Below, in pieces: positions 42,274 to 53,567 of a stretch of DNA of 64,000 nucleotides. The DNA lies in assembly GCA_963969595.1 (NCBI GenBank), contig OZ018413.1:13009711-13073710 (forward strand). Reading direction: 5' to 3'. Under the pieces are notes generated by a model. It worked only from the letters and a program-made list of their open reading frames with translations. It had not been told where the DNA came from and made no database searches. The DNA comes from Neckera pumila. Its lineage: Eukaryota > Streptophyta > Bryopsida > Hypnales > Neckeraceae. Within the stretch, counting starts at the first letter, position 1. Each line of letters starts with the position of its first letter. A program made the position numbers and the translations under genes.

Positions 42274-44653
42274 TCACCCTGCCACGCTTTTCTTCTTCTT
42301 TTTCTTCTTCTCAGGGGTGGGCAATGCTCCATACCCTATTAACGTCGAGGGAGTCAAAAATGAATGAGGGCCTTCTTTTTTCTTCATCTTTCTCTTCCTC
42401 TTCTTGCTCTTCTTCTCCCCCTCGGCTGCTAGGCTGTCAACATTTTGAACCTCGTCTTTCTCCTTCACATTAGACCCACCTGCAGGAGGTTTATCCGTAT
42501 TCTTCCCGTTCTTTTTCTTCTCGTCACGTTTTCCCTTAAAAATTTTCCGCGGTGCTTGGCTTGGTCCATCCTGGAGTGCTTGTTTCTTTCTCGCCTTCTG
42601 GCTCAACACTGAATACTTCGGAGCCTCCCACTCCTCCCCACGATAAGGAGCCAACTTCTTAATAGACACATGCTGATTCAGTTCTTTGTCATCAGCTGTT
42701 AGAATATCCGCAACGTCGAGTCCAAATGTGTTTGGTTTCACACCCCGGTACTTGAATCTGGTGGGCAAATCGCCTATCATATCCTCATAGTCCAGCTTAT
42801 AATATTCTTCTAAGTTCTTATCAACTGCAATCTTATCTTTAAACGACACCTTTTGAGTTTTATGTGCAGCAGCAAAACCACCAGCCTTCTTGTCCCAGTC
42901 TTTGGGCAAACCCAGCTCTTCATCTTCTTCGTCAAAATTCGGTTTCTCGATGATACCCTCCTCGTCGCTCACTTCATTTCCAATCTCTGCATCTTCTTCC
43001 TGGTAATACGACTCACCAAAAGCTTCCTGCATCTTGAGATCATATTCCAATGGGTCAAAGTCTTCCTCTAGGTCGTCTTCAACAAGGGAAGCTAACCCAG
43101 CAGTAGCGCCCGCGACAGTCTTGATTTTTTCCAGCTTCTCAACAATCTCCTTCTTTTTCAAATTCTTCAGTCGCTTGAGTTCTTCTTCTCGGGCTTTCTT
43201 CTCTTCGGCTAAGCGCTCGGCCTTCTTCTGTCGTTGTGCCTTGCGCACTTCTCCTTTCTTCCTGACAGTGCCATCGACAACCCGAGGGTTGCCCATCACT
43301 TGCGCACCCGCATTCTCCTGGAACCTGAAATTATACTCCGCCTCGTACTTGTCTTGGTCCTCCAGGTGCGCTTCGTCTTCACTAACTTCGCCAACGATGT
43401 CGCGGTACGAAGGTACACGATTTCGTTCTTTGTCTATCCATCCTTCGTTTAAAAAAAACTCCTTCAGAAACTTCTCGTTTGCATCGAGGTCGTCGTCTTT
43501 CTTCCCGAAGTAATCCTCGAGCTTCTTCGATATGTCCTGGTCCTTCTTTCGCCGCTCTGCTTCCTGCACTGCCTCGGCTGTCTCTTCTTCATCTTTCACA
43601 AGCTCCTCGTTTGTCCTATGCCTCACTCTTAGAAGATCGTCTGATACGCACAAGCTCAGAGAAATCAGCTCCTTTTCAAATACTAGGCCATTTAGGTGCC
43701 ACCTGAAGGCCGGACTCAAATACAACTCTAACCCTAAACTCAAAGAAGAGAATGCCTCTTGTCTCCAGAATGCGAGAAAAGAACAGGTTCAGAAAACTAA
43801 GTTCCTTTTCAAGCTCTAGGCCAACAGGATGCCAGCTAAAGGTCTGACTACAAAATCACTGAACTCTTAAACCTAAAGAGGACTACCATAAAAGTGAGAA
43901 TTGTGCTCTGAATTAGTGAGAATTGTGCTCTGAATTAATGAGAAGGCAACGTCGAACAGGTTCGGAAAAATCAGCTCCTCATCGAGTACTAGTGAAGGCG
44001 TAATTCTGATATCATAGAAACCTTATATCTGAGAAATGACAATTGTGCTCCGCATGAATGAGAATGCAGAGAAGAAGAAGCGGAGAAACACACGCACCAT
44101 CAGAGTCGTCGGCCTCCTCCACGCTGCGCAGAAAACTATGCTTGAGATCCTCCTGCTCGTCAGCGTATGTCGTCACCTTCGGCTTTTTCTTCTTCGGAAT
44201 GTCCTCCTTCTGGTCTTCATCTCCATCAAGTAAGTGACGAGCCTGGACATCCTTCAAATATAACGGCTTCTTCTTCTTGGTCTCAACCGTATTCTCCTCC
44301 TCCTCCTCGTCGTCTTCTTCGTCATCGTAAAACTTCGCCTCAGGTTTGTAGATCGTCGGGTCCTTCTTCTTGATCATCGTCAGTGTCTTAAAAATCTGGA
44401 AGTCAGTCTTCGAAGGCAACTTCCCGTCTTCGTCTTCATCCTCCGACTCCGAGTCGTCGGAATCCGATCCCGCCATTCCTTTCTTCTTCAACTCCTGCAA
44501 CCGATGCAAATCCTCGCGCTGCTTGTTATGTGTGAACCTCTTCGCGTAATTCTCGTTCACGGTCCACGCGGCATTGATGTCCACCTCATCATCCTCGTCC
44601 AGCAAAACATTCTTCCCTTTCTGTGCAGCCGACTTTCTGAAACGTAACGCCAT
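42274..44653 (-). CDS. KRI1: KRI1-like 40S/SSU ribosome biogenesis factor, 2 exons
   Basis: Nucleolar factor needed for 18S rRNA processing in yeast, where it partners KRR1. Minus-strand exons 44653-44098 and 43640-42274 join in phase (556 + 1367 nt) to a 640-residue protein, close to yeast Kri1 (about 590). The N-terminal part has long acidic runs and FDDEEDDEEEE-like stretches, then KKRKPL-like basic patches. The family core runs from FLKEFFLNEGWIDKE (about residue 247) through the basic coiled-coil segment EKKAREEELKRLKNLKKKE. The Kri1 C-terminal domain is clear: RFKYRGVKPNTFGL, ADDKELNQHVSIKKLAPYR at about residues 475-515. The tail is Lys-rich (probable nucleolar signal). The start MALRF is preferred; an in-frame ATG lies five codons upstream. 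The stop codon lies within GGTGAGT, a perfect splice-donor string, so an extra 3' exon cannot be excluded. Confidence 0.93.
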
Positions 44654-45060
44654 TGCAATGCAGAGCACAAAAATTCGATTTAGAATCCTCGAACCCTAAA
44701 CCTTTTAAAAAGCTAACGAAACGAAACATGGAGTACGAGAATTCGCAAACTTCGGCAAGAATCGTAACGCCATCGAAGTTCTGAAAGCAAAAAATTGAAC
44801 GAAAAACCTTGAACCCTAAAACCTTAAAACCTATACAAGGAGTAAGAGAATTTACGTACCGAGGCATGGTGACTACCCGGAGAAGAAATTCAAAACGGTT
44901 TTCGGGGCACCTGCTTGGGAATTTAGTGAAACTCTGAAGCAAAATCACCAGCGACCTCGTCGAACTCAAAATTTTCTACAGACGTCCTCGCGGACGAGTC
45001 TGAGACTCTGAGGAAAACCTAACTTGTTAATGCTATTTGGTCCGAGCAGCGGGTGTGAAT
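44654..45060 (-). promoter_or_regulatory. KRI1 leader and promoter region with repeated telo-box-like motifs
   Basis: Two GAACCCTAAA(A/C)C motifs (about 44690-44702 and 44812-44822, seen on the plus strand) lie within 170 bp upstream of the KRI1 ATG; a similar AACCCTAAAC is in the KRI1 intron (about 43730). Telo-boxes are frequent in promoters of plant ribosome-biogenesis genes. Two related stretches (CCTTGAACCCTAAA.. and GAACCCTAAACC..) also suggest a short duplicated leader segment. Confidence 0.4.
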
Positions 45061-45450
45061 GGGAGTAGTGCTCTATGCGGAATTCCGGATACTGAAATGG
45101 ATGAATATCGAAATAGTTTCATCCCGACCAAAGTCCGTCTCAATGTTCATCTGAACGTTGGACGGATGAAATGTTGTTTGTAGTGGAGTCCCCGCCCTAA
45201 CGCACTTACGTATGGGACCCCTAACCCACGGGCATCTACCCTCTATCTCCGGGAACCCTAATTCCCGCACCCAAAGTCACTTTGTTTTGGGTTTTCCACT
45301 TGCTCTGGCAGACGGCGGCTGCCAAGAGGAGCTTCCCCAGCTCGTGCTCCCTGATGAGGTGGGGCCGTCGAGTTGGCCATGGGAATGCGAACGCGACCTC
45401 TCTTTTCTGTCAAGTGGCGGGCGCGGCGCGGACGAATTAGGGAGTGAAGT
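45061..45450. other. GC-richer intergenic stretch ahead of the tandem array
   Basis: No gene. An inverted-repeat-like stretch lies at about 45105-45170 (TTTCATCC ... GGATGAAA). From 45290 the GC content rises sharply into the array. Minus-strand frames here run in from the repeats. Confidence 0.35.
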
Positions 45451-46411
45451 TCGCAGCACAGCGGGACTCCAGGGTGCCGCAACATGAGTTGTCACGGGAG
45501 GCCCAAGTCCTGGGTGGCCGCGGCGCTGTCTGAGAACCAAGTCTTGGGTGGCCGCGACGCTGCCTGAGGAGGTGCGCCGTGGGCGGGATGCTGTGCTGCG
45601 AACTGATGCAGGCAGGCGTGACTCTGATCGATGTGGTGAAGTCCTGGGCGGATTTTTGCTCTGGTGAAGGAGAATGGTGCAGCGCAGCGGGACTCCAGGG
45701 TGCCGCATCATGAGTTGTGACGGGAGGCCCAAGTCCTGGGTGGCCGCGACGCTGCCTGAGGAGGTGCGCCGTGGGCGGGATGCTGTGCTGCGAACTGATG
45801 CAGGCAGGCGTGACTCTGATCGATGTGGTGAAGTCCTGGGCGGATTTTTGCTCTGGTGAAGGAGAATGGTGCAGCGCAGCGGGACTCCAGGGTGCCGCAA
45901 CCTGAGTTGTCACGGGAGGCCCAAGTCCTGGGTGGCCGCGGCGCTGTCTGAGAACCAAGTCCTGGGTGGCCGCGACGCTGCCTGAGGAGGTGCGCCGTGG
46001 GCGGGATGCTGTGCTGCGAACTGATGCAGGCAGGCGTGACTCTGATCGATGTGGTGAAGTCCTGGGCGGATTTTTGCTCTGGTGAAGGAGAATGGTGCAG
46101 CGCAGCGGGACTCCAGGGTGCCGCATCATGAGTTGTGACGGGAGGCCCAAGTCCTGGGTGGCCGCGACGCTGCCTGAGGAGGTGCGCCGTGGGCGGGATG
46201 CTGTGCTGCGAACTGATGCAGGCAGGCGTGACTCTGATCGATGTGGTGAAGTCCTGGGCGGATTTTTGCTCTGGTGAAGGAGAATGGTGCAGCGCAGCGG
46301 GACTCCAGGGTGCCGCAACCTGAGTTGTCACGGGAGGCCCAAGTCCTGGGTGGCCGCGGCGCTATCTGAGAACCAAGTCCTGGGTGCCCGCGACGCTGCC
46401 TGAGGAGGTGA
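45451..46411. repeat. GC-rich higher-order tandem repeat (418 bp period)
   Basis: Two alternating units: X of about 229 bp (with GCGCTGTCTGAGAACCAAGT) and Y of about 189 bp (lacking that piece), ordered X-Y-X-Y-partial X. Sequence from 45674 recurs from 46092 (offset 418) almost unchanged. Typical strings: GGGAGGCCCAAGTCCTGGGT, GAACTGATGCAGGCAGGCGT. Much more GC-rich than its surroundings. It creates overlapping open frames on the minus strand (207-293 residues, Pro/Ser/Arg-rich), with no recognised domain. Confidence 0.92.
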
Positions 46412-46635
46412 AACCCGGCACTTCCAAAAAATTCGGTCGGTCATGGCTAACTACTTTCGCCTCCGAAACTTGCCGTGATGCGGTCATACCAAGGCTACTA
46501 CACCAGATCCCATCAGAAACTCTGTAAGTTAAAGCGCCTTTGGGCCGGTTGGAAATGTGATATTAAGATGTGATATTAAAGAGGTCTGTAGTATCAGGAT
46601 TGTTCATTGGGGCGATTATCAAGGTAGGAGTTCAT

Positions 46636-46800
46636 TATCGTTGATTGTTGGAGGCGTTGTTGGAGGCGAGTTTGCGGAGAATTGATCGTTGGAGGCGAAC
46701 TGTCTTGATCGTTGGCCAGTTTTTGGGGAATTGATTGTGAACTGTCTTGATCGTTGGCCTTCTGGGGAATTGATTGTTAGAGGCGAACCGTCTTGATCGT
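46636..46800 (+). repeat. Degenerate minisatellite upstream of the EVH1-like gene
   Basis: GTTGGAGGCG units, then three rounds of AACTGTCTTGATCGTTGGCC-type sequence alternating with TGGGGAATTGATTG. It ends five bases before the proposed start codon, so it would form the 5' leader or core promoter of the next gene. Confidence 0.75.
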
Positions 46801-46804
46801 TGCG

Positions 46805-47729
46805 ATGGACTTTGATCAACTACCGGTACTTCTCTTGAAATATGTAGTATGTTTTATAGTTTTCTAAAAGCTGGTTACAATGGAGTATGTTACATTTGCT
46901 CTGTATGTTTTTGTTTTGCAGCGGGTGACTATTTATCTCCGGATCAAAGAAGCATGGATCTACTCGGGAAAAGGGCGTGCATCCATTGAGTATATTCAGG
47001 TATGTTTTTTTGCAGATAATTGTCCACTAGAACGGAACGACTTTTCGAAGATTATTTGTTAATAATTGTTTGGGTGATACAGCCTCGGAGCCAAGTTGGT
47101 GTGGTAGTTCTTGACGATGACTGCAATGTGACTTTTGCTGAAGAGATCTTTGCAGATTTCATGTTTCAGCGCCCAACAGGTACAATTTTTTATTCGTTTG
47201 AAGTGTTTTTTCATTTGCTTTGTCTTAGGTAGTGTAAGATCTTACAATTGTGATAGTTTCTAATTTCTTGTGGTTGCTTGCTACAGGCACTATTTTATCA
47301 TGGAGTACAAAGCATGGTAGACAGATTTTGACTACTGATTTGGAGCTTAGGTTCGAAGAGACCATGGGCTGTTCATACATCTGGTAAGTCATGCATTACT
47401 TGTTATTTGTTGTTACATGTGAATCAAGTCAAGAACCAAGTCAAGTTAACTAATTCACTTTAACTGTGTGTTTTGCAGGGATCAAATGTGTAGTGTTCAG
47501 CGTTCCAGCTACTTCATGACTACCGCTGGTAAGTTTGTGGCATCTGTTTGTACTGTAGTTGAGAAATTTATGTTGATTTTTTTTGTACTGTAGTTGAGAA
47601 ATTCATTCTTCTCTTGATTTTTTTTCAGGTTTGCAGCTAGTGATGACTAGTGACAAAATCATCATTGATGGCTTTTGTCAAGCCGATGAAGAAGTATCAG
47701 GATGGGTCTCAAAGCATCGTGCACAGTAA
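46805..47729 (+). CDS. Stand-alone PP4R3/SMEK N-terminal (EVH1/PH-like) domain protein, 6 exons
   Basis: Exons 46805-46825, 46922-46999, 47083-47179, 47287-47383, 47479-47528, 47629-47729: AG/GT borders and consistent phases throughout, 147 residues, TAA stop. Residues 8 to about 115 match the N-terminal domain of protein phosphatase 4 regulatory subunit 3 (SMEK/Psy2/Falafel): RVTIYLRIKEAWIYSGKG, IEYIQ, VGVVVLDDD, GTILSWS, LELRFEETMGCSYIWDQMC and SVQR. In PP4R3 this domain docks substrates for the PP4 phosphatase and is followed by the SMK-1 domain and helical repeats; here neither is present and the last 32 residues are unlike PP4R3. The first exon (MDFDQLP) is the least certain: chosen because it has an ATG, a donor and the right phase. 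It could be a partial gene duplicate or a small regulator competing for PP4 ligands; the clean frame over six exons argues against a dead copy. Confidence 0.75.
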
Positions 47730-48728
47730 AAAATGACCATTCTGTGCCATAAGTTATGGACCAGTGATCTCAGAACGGGTTCAGGATTTTTAGCGGGAGG
47801 TGTTTTTTGAATTTATACTGAGGGTAGACAAAATTAAGTAGAAATCTAGCGAAAGTTAGCCAGTTTTGGGATTGCTGTTATGGACTACTGCCATTTCAGT
47901 TTTCTTACTATGAAGCATGCCAAACTTCAAGACATGAATGCTCAAACTAGCTAGTACTTTTCACAAACAGAGGACCATCTTTTGATCAACTATATGCTCT
48001 TTGTGGCTTGTTCATATTTCTACCAACTTTGGTGTTTTCTTTGAATGTGTTTGCATCAGAGGTTGGTTGAAATTTCTTCATTGATGTATTATTGACTTCA
48101 AATGGGTTGCAAAAGATTCTATTTCAGTGTGTCCTGGCACCTCTTACCTCCTTGCTCTAAATCTAAACATTAGCCCCAAAAGGATCTTATTTGAATTTGA
48201 GCTCATCTAATGAAATGAAGTTAACAAAGTCTTTTCTGTATTCAAATTTGAAATTTGTAAAAATTTGTAAAATTAAACTATGCATAGCTATTTGAACTTC
48301 AGACCTATAATCACAGTTCACTAAATCTCCAATCATAAAATGACACAAAATTTTATGATGGAGAAATCCTATAGATCTTTTAGAACAAACTCAAATGTTG
48401 TTGCTTGGGGCAGGGTGATTGGAATGTAAAAAAATTGTTTATTTTTGAAAAAATTTGTCAGTATAGGGATTGTTTGAGGCTTTCAAATGAGCTGCTTTGC
48501 ATTGTAAACAAGTTCCTGATTGGAGAGTTATGAAGTCCTTTAGATTTCTACTTTTAAATCATTTCTTAAAAAAACTAAAAATATCATCTTCTTTTACAAA
48601 CTCATATGTACTAGTCTATTGCCACCACCAAAATAAAAGTAATTTTGTATTATTTATGAATTCATAAAAAAATTTGAAATTCATTCCTAAATCTAAACCT
48701 TAAATTCTAAATCCCAAAACCTTAAACC

Positions 48729-48799
48729 TTAATGCCTAAAGGACCACCCAATGGCTTCTCCAACATTGTTTTCTATACCTTTGGTCCTTTAGGTGTTAA
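48729..48799. mobile_element. 71 bp TTAA-flanked micro-MITE
   Basis: Starts TTAATGCCTAAAGGACCA and ends TTTGGTCCTTTAGGTGTTAA. Both ends match the CCCCTAAAGGACC family; only about 30 bp of interior remains. Smallest member in the window. Confidence 0.75.
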
Positions 48800-49800
48800 A
48801 TCCAAAAACCTTAAATCTCAAACCCTAAAATGATCAAGGACTTTTCTAAAATCTTAAGTCTTAAAGCCAAAAAATGGGCACAATTGTAGTACTTGGAAGA
48901 CAATGACATCTCCCTTGGTTTGCCTAAATTTCAATATGATATTTGAATTTTAAACTCTGTAGATTATAATGTAGTAGAAGATGATAGACATTTATTAGAT
49001 AAACAAATCTATTTGGAGATGGAATTTGTACTCTAAATCTTCTATGCACAAAATATATAATTATATGTTTTTTTTCATCTTTTACAAAAGCAAATCCTGT
49101 GGTTTCATTTTGTAAGTTATCATACCTTATAGATCTACAAACTCCAATATTTAATGTAATCAACCACTTGAGTTACAAAACAAGAAATATGAGGGTTGAA
49201 AGATGTAAACATGTGCAAATCTAAGGCTTCAAAAGCAAACATAACTTAATAAGTTGAACATGATGATTGCGAGCTATCATCTACAAACTCAAGAACATTA
49301 AATCAAGTTTGCATAATATTGAAAATGGATTATTTAGACGTTTAGATTTAAGACTATAGATAATTCTTCAATGGAACAATGCCAGTAAGACAAACTAAAA
49401 TAAAAGTGAAAATAGGGGCCTCGGTGATAAATTCCTCTTGGAATAAAAACAACAATCACAAAACTACAAATTGGCTTCAACTTCAAATAATTTCTCTAAA
49501 ATTAAAATACATGATACAACTTGAAATCTACACCTCTACAAGATCTAAAATACTTCCACAATGCCCTTTTCCATAATATATTAGACTTTCACATTAATTC
49601 TTTTCCATTATATAAAAACTCCATTAAGTATTTGTTAGATCATTTTGTAATTTTATTTTAATATATATTGATAAAAATACTCCCACAATGCCTTTGGTCC
49701 GTAATATATTAGACTTTCACATTTATTCTTTTCTTTGTGTAAAAGCTCCATTAAATAAAATATTTAATAAATCATCTGGTTATTTTATTTTAGTATATTG

Positions 49801-49812
49801 ATAATAATAATA

Positions 49813-49849
<37 letters not shown>

Positions 49850-49863
49850 TAATAACAATAATA
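49801..49863. repeat. (AAT)n microsatellite
   Basis: About 21 AAT units with AGT and AAC variants; much shorter than the 13.4 kb tract. Confidence 0.95.
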
Positions 49864-49902
49864 CAAAAATATCAGATGTACATGTCTCCATAATTTCCTT
49901 GT

Positions 49903-50644
49903 TTAACCCCTAAATGAAGGACCCTTGACCACCGATTCCAAGCCTCAGTGTCCATCACCCAATTTGTTGCCATTTTGCAATTAGATATATATGAAAAAAT
50001 TTGTATTTATTTTTCAGAGATTAAATTACATGTCTTCTTTACTTCACAAAAAATTAGATTTTTTTGTGAAAAATTGATTTTTTTGAGAATTTTTGAAGAA
50101 AAAGTGAAGAAAAATCACATCAATAGAAAATCATTTCAAAAAATCTGAAAATTTCACTATGTGTGTATATTACAATGAAAAACATCATGGTATAACATCG
50201 ATATCCACGTCATTCTATAATTGGAAAATAATAGACATTAAAAATACATTCAAAGTTGAAATTGCAATAAAATATTCAGAGTTAGGAATTTTTCCAAAAT
50301 TCAAATTGGAGTAGAAACTAGAGTAATTGACCTTCATTTTGTTAGTTGGGCTCAAATTCAAAAAACATCAATTTTGTGGAGAAATTTCAGATTTAGAGCA
50401 AGGAGCAACAACTTCCCAAAATACACTAAAATAGCATATTTTGTGATCCATTTTTTTTACTAACTTCTTATTTACTTGAAGACAAAGAGTTGCAAGACTA
50501 CAAACTCAATTGGATACTCTTCATAACCCAACATGGAAGGTCACCTAAGGAAATACGGATGAAAAAATGCTTTCAAAGTCTTCCTAGCTCATCCTGTTGT
50601 CATCCAAAGGCGATGGAATGGCATTGGCGTCGCTTTTGGGTTAA
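49903..50644. mobile_element. Possible TTAA-flanked element
   Basis: The left end TTAACCCCTAAATGAAGGACC fits the family with a 3-base insertion (cited in part as TTAACCCCTAAATGAAGG). The proposed right end GCTTTTGGGTTAA is weak, so only the left end is well supported. Confidence 0.35.
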
Positions 50645-50794
50645 ATAAGAAAACTAGTGAAAATGCACTTTAACTCTATAATTTCATTCAAGGACAAAGA
50701 ACTTCTTCTTGGAAGGAAAGTTTTCATACAGTATTTATTGTCTCATTCTCACACTAAGATGCAGGATGCATCTTCATCTTAAGTTAGGCTATTT

Positions 50795-51455
50795 GTTTTG
50801 TTTGTTTGTTTGTTTTGTTTGTTACATTTAAAACTCCAAAACTGCATGTTCTTTGGTCGCATTCTTAGTACCATCAGAAAGCCCTTGGCAAGGAGGGGTG
50901 CATGGGCTTTGTTTCATGGCGTTTGAACGTATGGTGTGAAAGTTATAAATTTTGGAGTTATTTTTAGATCTTAAATTATGCTACATTATATATCTTTTGA
51001 ACCATGTGTCAACTGGTCAAATTCTTGATACAATTGGAAAGATCTTTACAAAGGAGGGTGCACGGGATCTATTTTGTAGCATTTGGACCTACATTGTGAA
51101 AGTTATGGGATTTTGAATTATTTTATGGATCTTTTGTTCGATTCTTTTATGTCTTCTTAAGCTTTTGGCTTATACTTTGATTATCTTTTATATTACATTA
51201 ACTTTTACTTTATATTACCTTTGCTTTATCTTATCTTTTATTTTATTTTATCTTTTACTTTGTTATAATGTATTAATCTTGGTAGTATATAGAGGAGACG
51301 TCTAGACATTTTAAGCAAGGCACTTAGTTTTGATTCATGACCTTTTGACTCATAGTAGAAAAGATATTGAATTTCAAAGTTTTTATGAATTAAAAAAAAA
51401 TAGAAAAATATTGTCATATTAACTTTGATTGTGGCAACAACACAGGGGACTCTAG
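50795..51455 (+). mobile_element. Repeat E, copy 2 (Helitron-like)
   Basis: (GTTT)n head, then two successive diverged rounds of the GC-rich block (CAGAAAGCCCTTGGCAAGG / TTGGAAAGATCTTTACAAAG, each followed by GTGAAAGTTAT). The tail AATTAAAAAAAAATAGAAAA leads to an ACTCTAG end followed by T. The repeated block is single in copy 1. Confidence 0.4.
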
Positions 51456-51564
51456 TCTTATTGAAGATTTAAACCACGTAAATAATCATTGGAAGCAATA
51501 TTGACAAGTGCTTAAACACAAAGCAAAATCATTCCTAAAATAAGAAAAAATTCAGTTTGATGAG

Positions 51565-52806
51565 ATGGAGACTATTACTTTGAAAAGATGGGAAAGACAT
51601 GATTTTACACCATGCTTACCAAGGGAATTATCAGGCAATGACATAGTGATGAACATTTTGGCTCGACTTCCATTGCCACAATTCTTTGAAGCTCGCTTAG
51701 TTTGTAAAGAGTGGAACTCAATTATTTCTTCTCATAAATTTTTAAGCACATATAATGATAACCTTTTCAAACGCTATTATCCAATCATCATGGCTAAGCC
51801 TTTAGATGGTATGCTAAAACTAAGCTTAATCCAGCAATGTCTTTTTGATAAAGATATTGTAAATGAAGACAAAAGACTAATCTCTGGAAATTTTTTTGGA
51901 TATAATCAAAGACAAGGCCAATGGGAGAAGTTTCCAACCCACAAAGTTTTCACAAACCAAGCATATAAATTTGTAGATGCTGCCGAAGGAATTGTTTGTT
52001 TAAGAGGGGTTTCAAACGTGTTTGTCTATAATTTGTTGATACAAACATGTACACAATTGCCACCAATCACAGACCTTCTGAATATGCAAACAAATTCCAT
52101 AAGTTTTGCAATCAATTGCAATACTAATTCTTACCAAGTAACTATGGTCGGATGGATATATAGAAATACCACTTTGTATAGAGGTGTTGCAATTTACAAA
52201 TCAACAACAAGGGCTTGGAGGACTTCTTATATAAGACATCTATATCAATTGGAAAATTTAGATTTGAAGATGAGATTTGACAACGCAATTGTTTCAAAGG
52301 ATGCTTTGTATTGCGAAATAATGAATAATATTCCAATGGACCATCACTCCAAAATTGGACTCATGATCTATAACATGCAAGCTAAAGTGTGGCATGATTG
52401 TGTATATCTAATGCCTCCAAACATTCCATACTATGCATTCTGGCAAGTAGTGCAATGCAGTGGTGACATATACATGGTCTCTATACCAACCAAATATATT
52501 TATATTAAAGAATACATCAAAAGTGTAAATGTCTTTAAGCTTGAGGCAATTACTAAGTATACTCCACTTACTAATGAATATTCAAAAATTCATGAAGTCA
52601 AGAATGCATGGAGCCATGTTGCAAGTGAAGATATTCAAGATTTGAGTATAGCAAGTGATGGTTGTATAAGAAGCTACAACATTGTTTGCATTGGACATAA
52701 AAAACAAATCTACTTCTCAATAGGTATACATTACATTGTGTATAATGTAGAATCTCGATGTTGGAGCAGGCTACCACAATGCCTTCCAGGCTCATTCATT
52801 ATTTAA
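51565..52806 (+). CDS. F-box protein with C-terminal propeller-type region, single exon
   Basis: 413 residues in one uninterrupted frame from an ATG with a clean stop. The F-box is near the N-terminus (about residues 18-60): LPRELSGNDIVMNILARLPL, then FFEARLVCKEWNSIISSHKF, with the typical Leu-Pro and Cys-Lys-x-Trp positions. Such a motif binds SKP1 in SCF ubiquitin ligases. The remaining 350 residues have spaced aromatic and Gly motifs (GQWEKFPTHKVF, RAWRTSY, AKVWHDC, SRCWSRLPQCLPG), as in F-box-associated or kelch-like beta-propellers; no exact kelch repeats could be counted. Base composition is AT-rich like the surroundings. Target protein unknown. Member of the large, fast-evolving plant F-box family. 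Confidence 0.85.
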   Translation: METITLKRWERHDFTPCLPRELSGNDIVMNILARLPLPQFFEARLVCKEWNSIISSHKFLSTYNDNLFKRYYPIIMAKPLDGMLKLSLIQQCLFDKDIVNEDKRLISGNFFGYNQRQGQWEKFPTHKVFTNQAYKFVDAAEGIVCLRGVSNVFVYNLLIQTCTQLPPITDLLNMQTNSISFAINCNTNSYQVTMVGWIYRNTTLYRGVAIYKSTTRAWRTSYIRHLYQLENLDLKMRFDNAIVSKDALYCEIMNNIPMDHHSKIGLMIYNMQAKVWHDCVYLMPPNIPYYAFWQVVQCSGDIYMVSIPTKYIYIKEYIKSVNVFKLEAITKYTPLTNEYSKIHEVKNAWSHVASEDIQDLSIASDGCIRSYNIVCIGHKKQIYFSIGIHYIVYNVESRCWSRLPQCLPGSFII

Positions 52807-53567
52807 GAAATAAATAGTTATATAGTTTAGTCTAAAATTATCATTATTAAATCTTCATATGAAGGATGTTTTTGTTGTAGATAATTAGAATATTTGCTAT
52901 TTCAAACTTGTTTTATTTTAAAATTTTATGAATAATATTGTCACTCTGTAAGATACAACACCTATTGTGTGTTTGGAGAGTTTTAACTTTCTTCATGAAT
53001 TTAGGATCAAATTGAGTAGTTGGATTGTTAAAACCAACCTCTTAACCATACATAACATTCAGTAGCCTAAAGAGGAGCTGCCTTTTGCCTTCTTCATATA
53101 CCATCCACCATTCCACTAGGTTCATCCACATTTTTTAAATTCCTTAACACAAATTTTAAGTTGCTCAGTACAAGACTTAGTGATTTGTTAGTAGAAGTAG
53201 TTTAAGATTTAGAATTCATATGCACTTTGCAAGGACAGAATCTATAAAAGAAGTATAGTATTGCCATTAGATCAGAATTGATGAGACAAGGTGACATTTG
53301 TTATTTTTCTATTCTAACTAAAATCAAAACCAACACATGATGGGAAGGTCAGCTGCCATATTGTATCTAATTTAATGGTCATTGATTATTTTGCCATCCT
53401 TATAGGAATTGAAACCAGCACATGATAAGAAAATCAAGTGCTATACTAGACCTTAACTAATGTTATATTCTTAATGACCCTTAGCTCCATTCAGCTACAT
53501 TAAGAAACTACTAGTGCATTGTCAACCCAGGTAATAGTTTTTTTTCTTTTTTTTAGTCTAACACCTC
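52807..53567. other. 3' flank of the F-box gene
   Basis: No gene. Two similar phrases (AACCAACACATGAT / AACCAGCACATGATAAG.A.ATCAAGTGC, about 53330 and 53413) mark a short old duplication of roughly 80 bp. Nothing else recognised. Confidence 0.4.

Larger units (their letters stand above)
47730..51564. other. AT-rich intergenic DNA with several small repeats
   Basis: 47730 to about 47950 is probably the 3' UTR of the preceding gene. The rest holds a 71 bp MITE, an (AAT)n tract, a TTAA-type end and repeat E copy 2, listed separately. Two similar stretches (ATATTAGACTTTCACATTWATTCTTTTC, cited as ATATTAGACTTTCACATT) at about 49577 and 49706 mark a 129 bp duplication. No further gene seen. Confidence 0.4.

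Noticed and set aside
45277..46331. Overlapping 207-293 residue Pro/Ser/Arg-rich frames on the minus strand
   Set aside because: Created by the tandem repeat, open in more than one frame, no start context or known domain.
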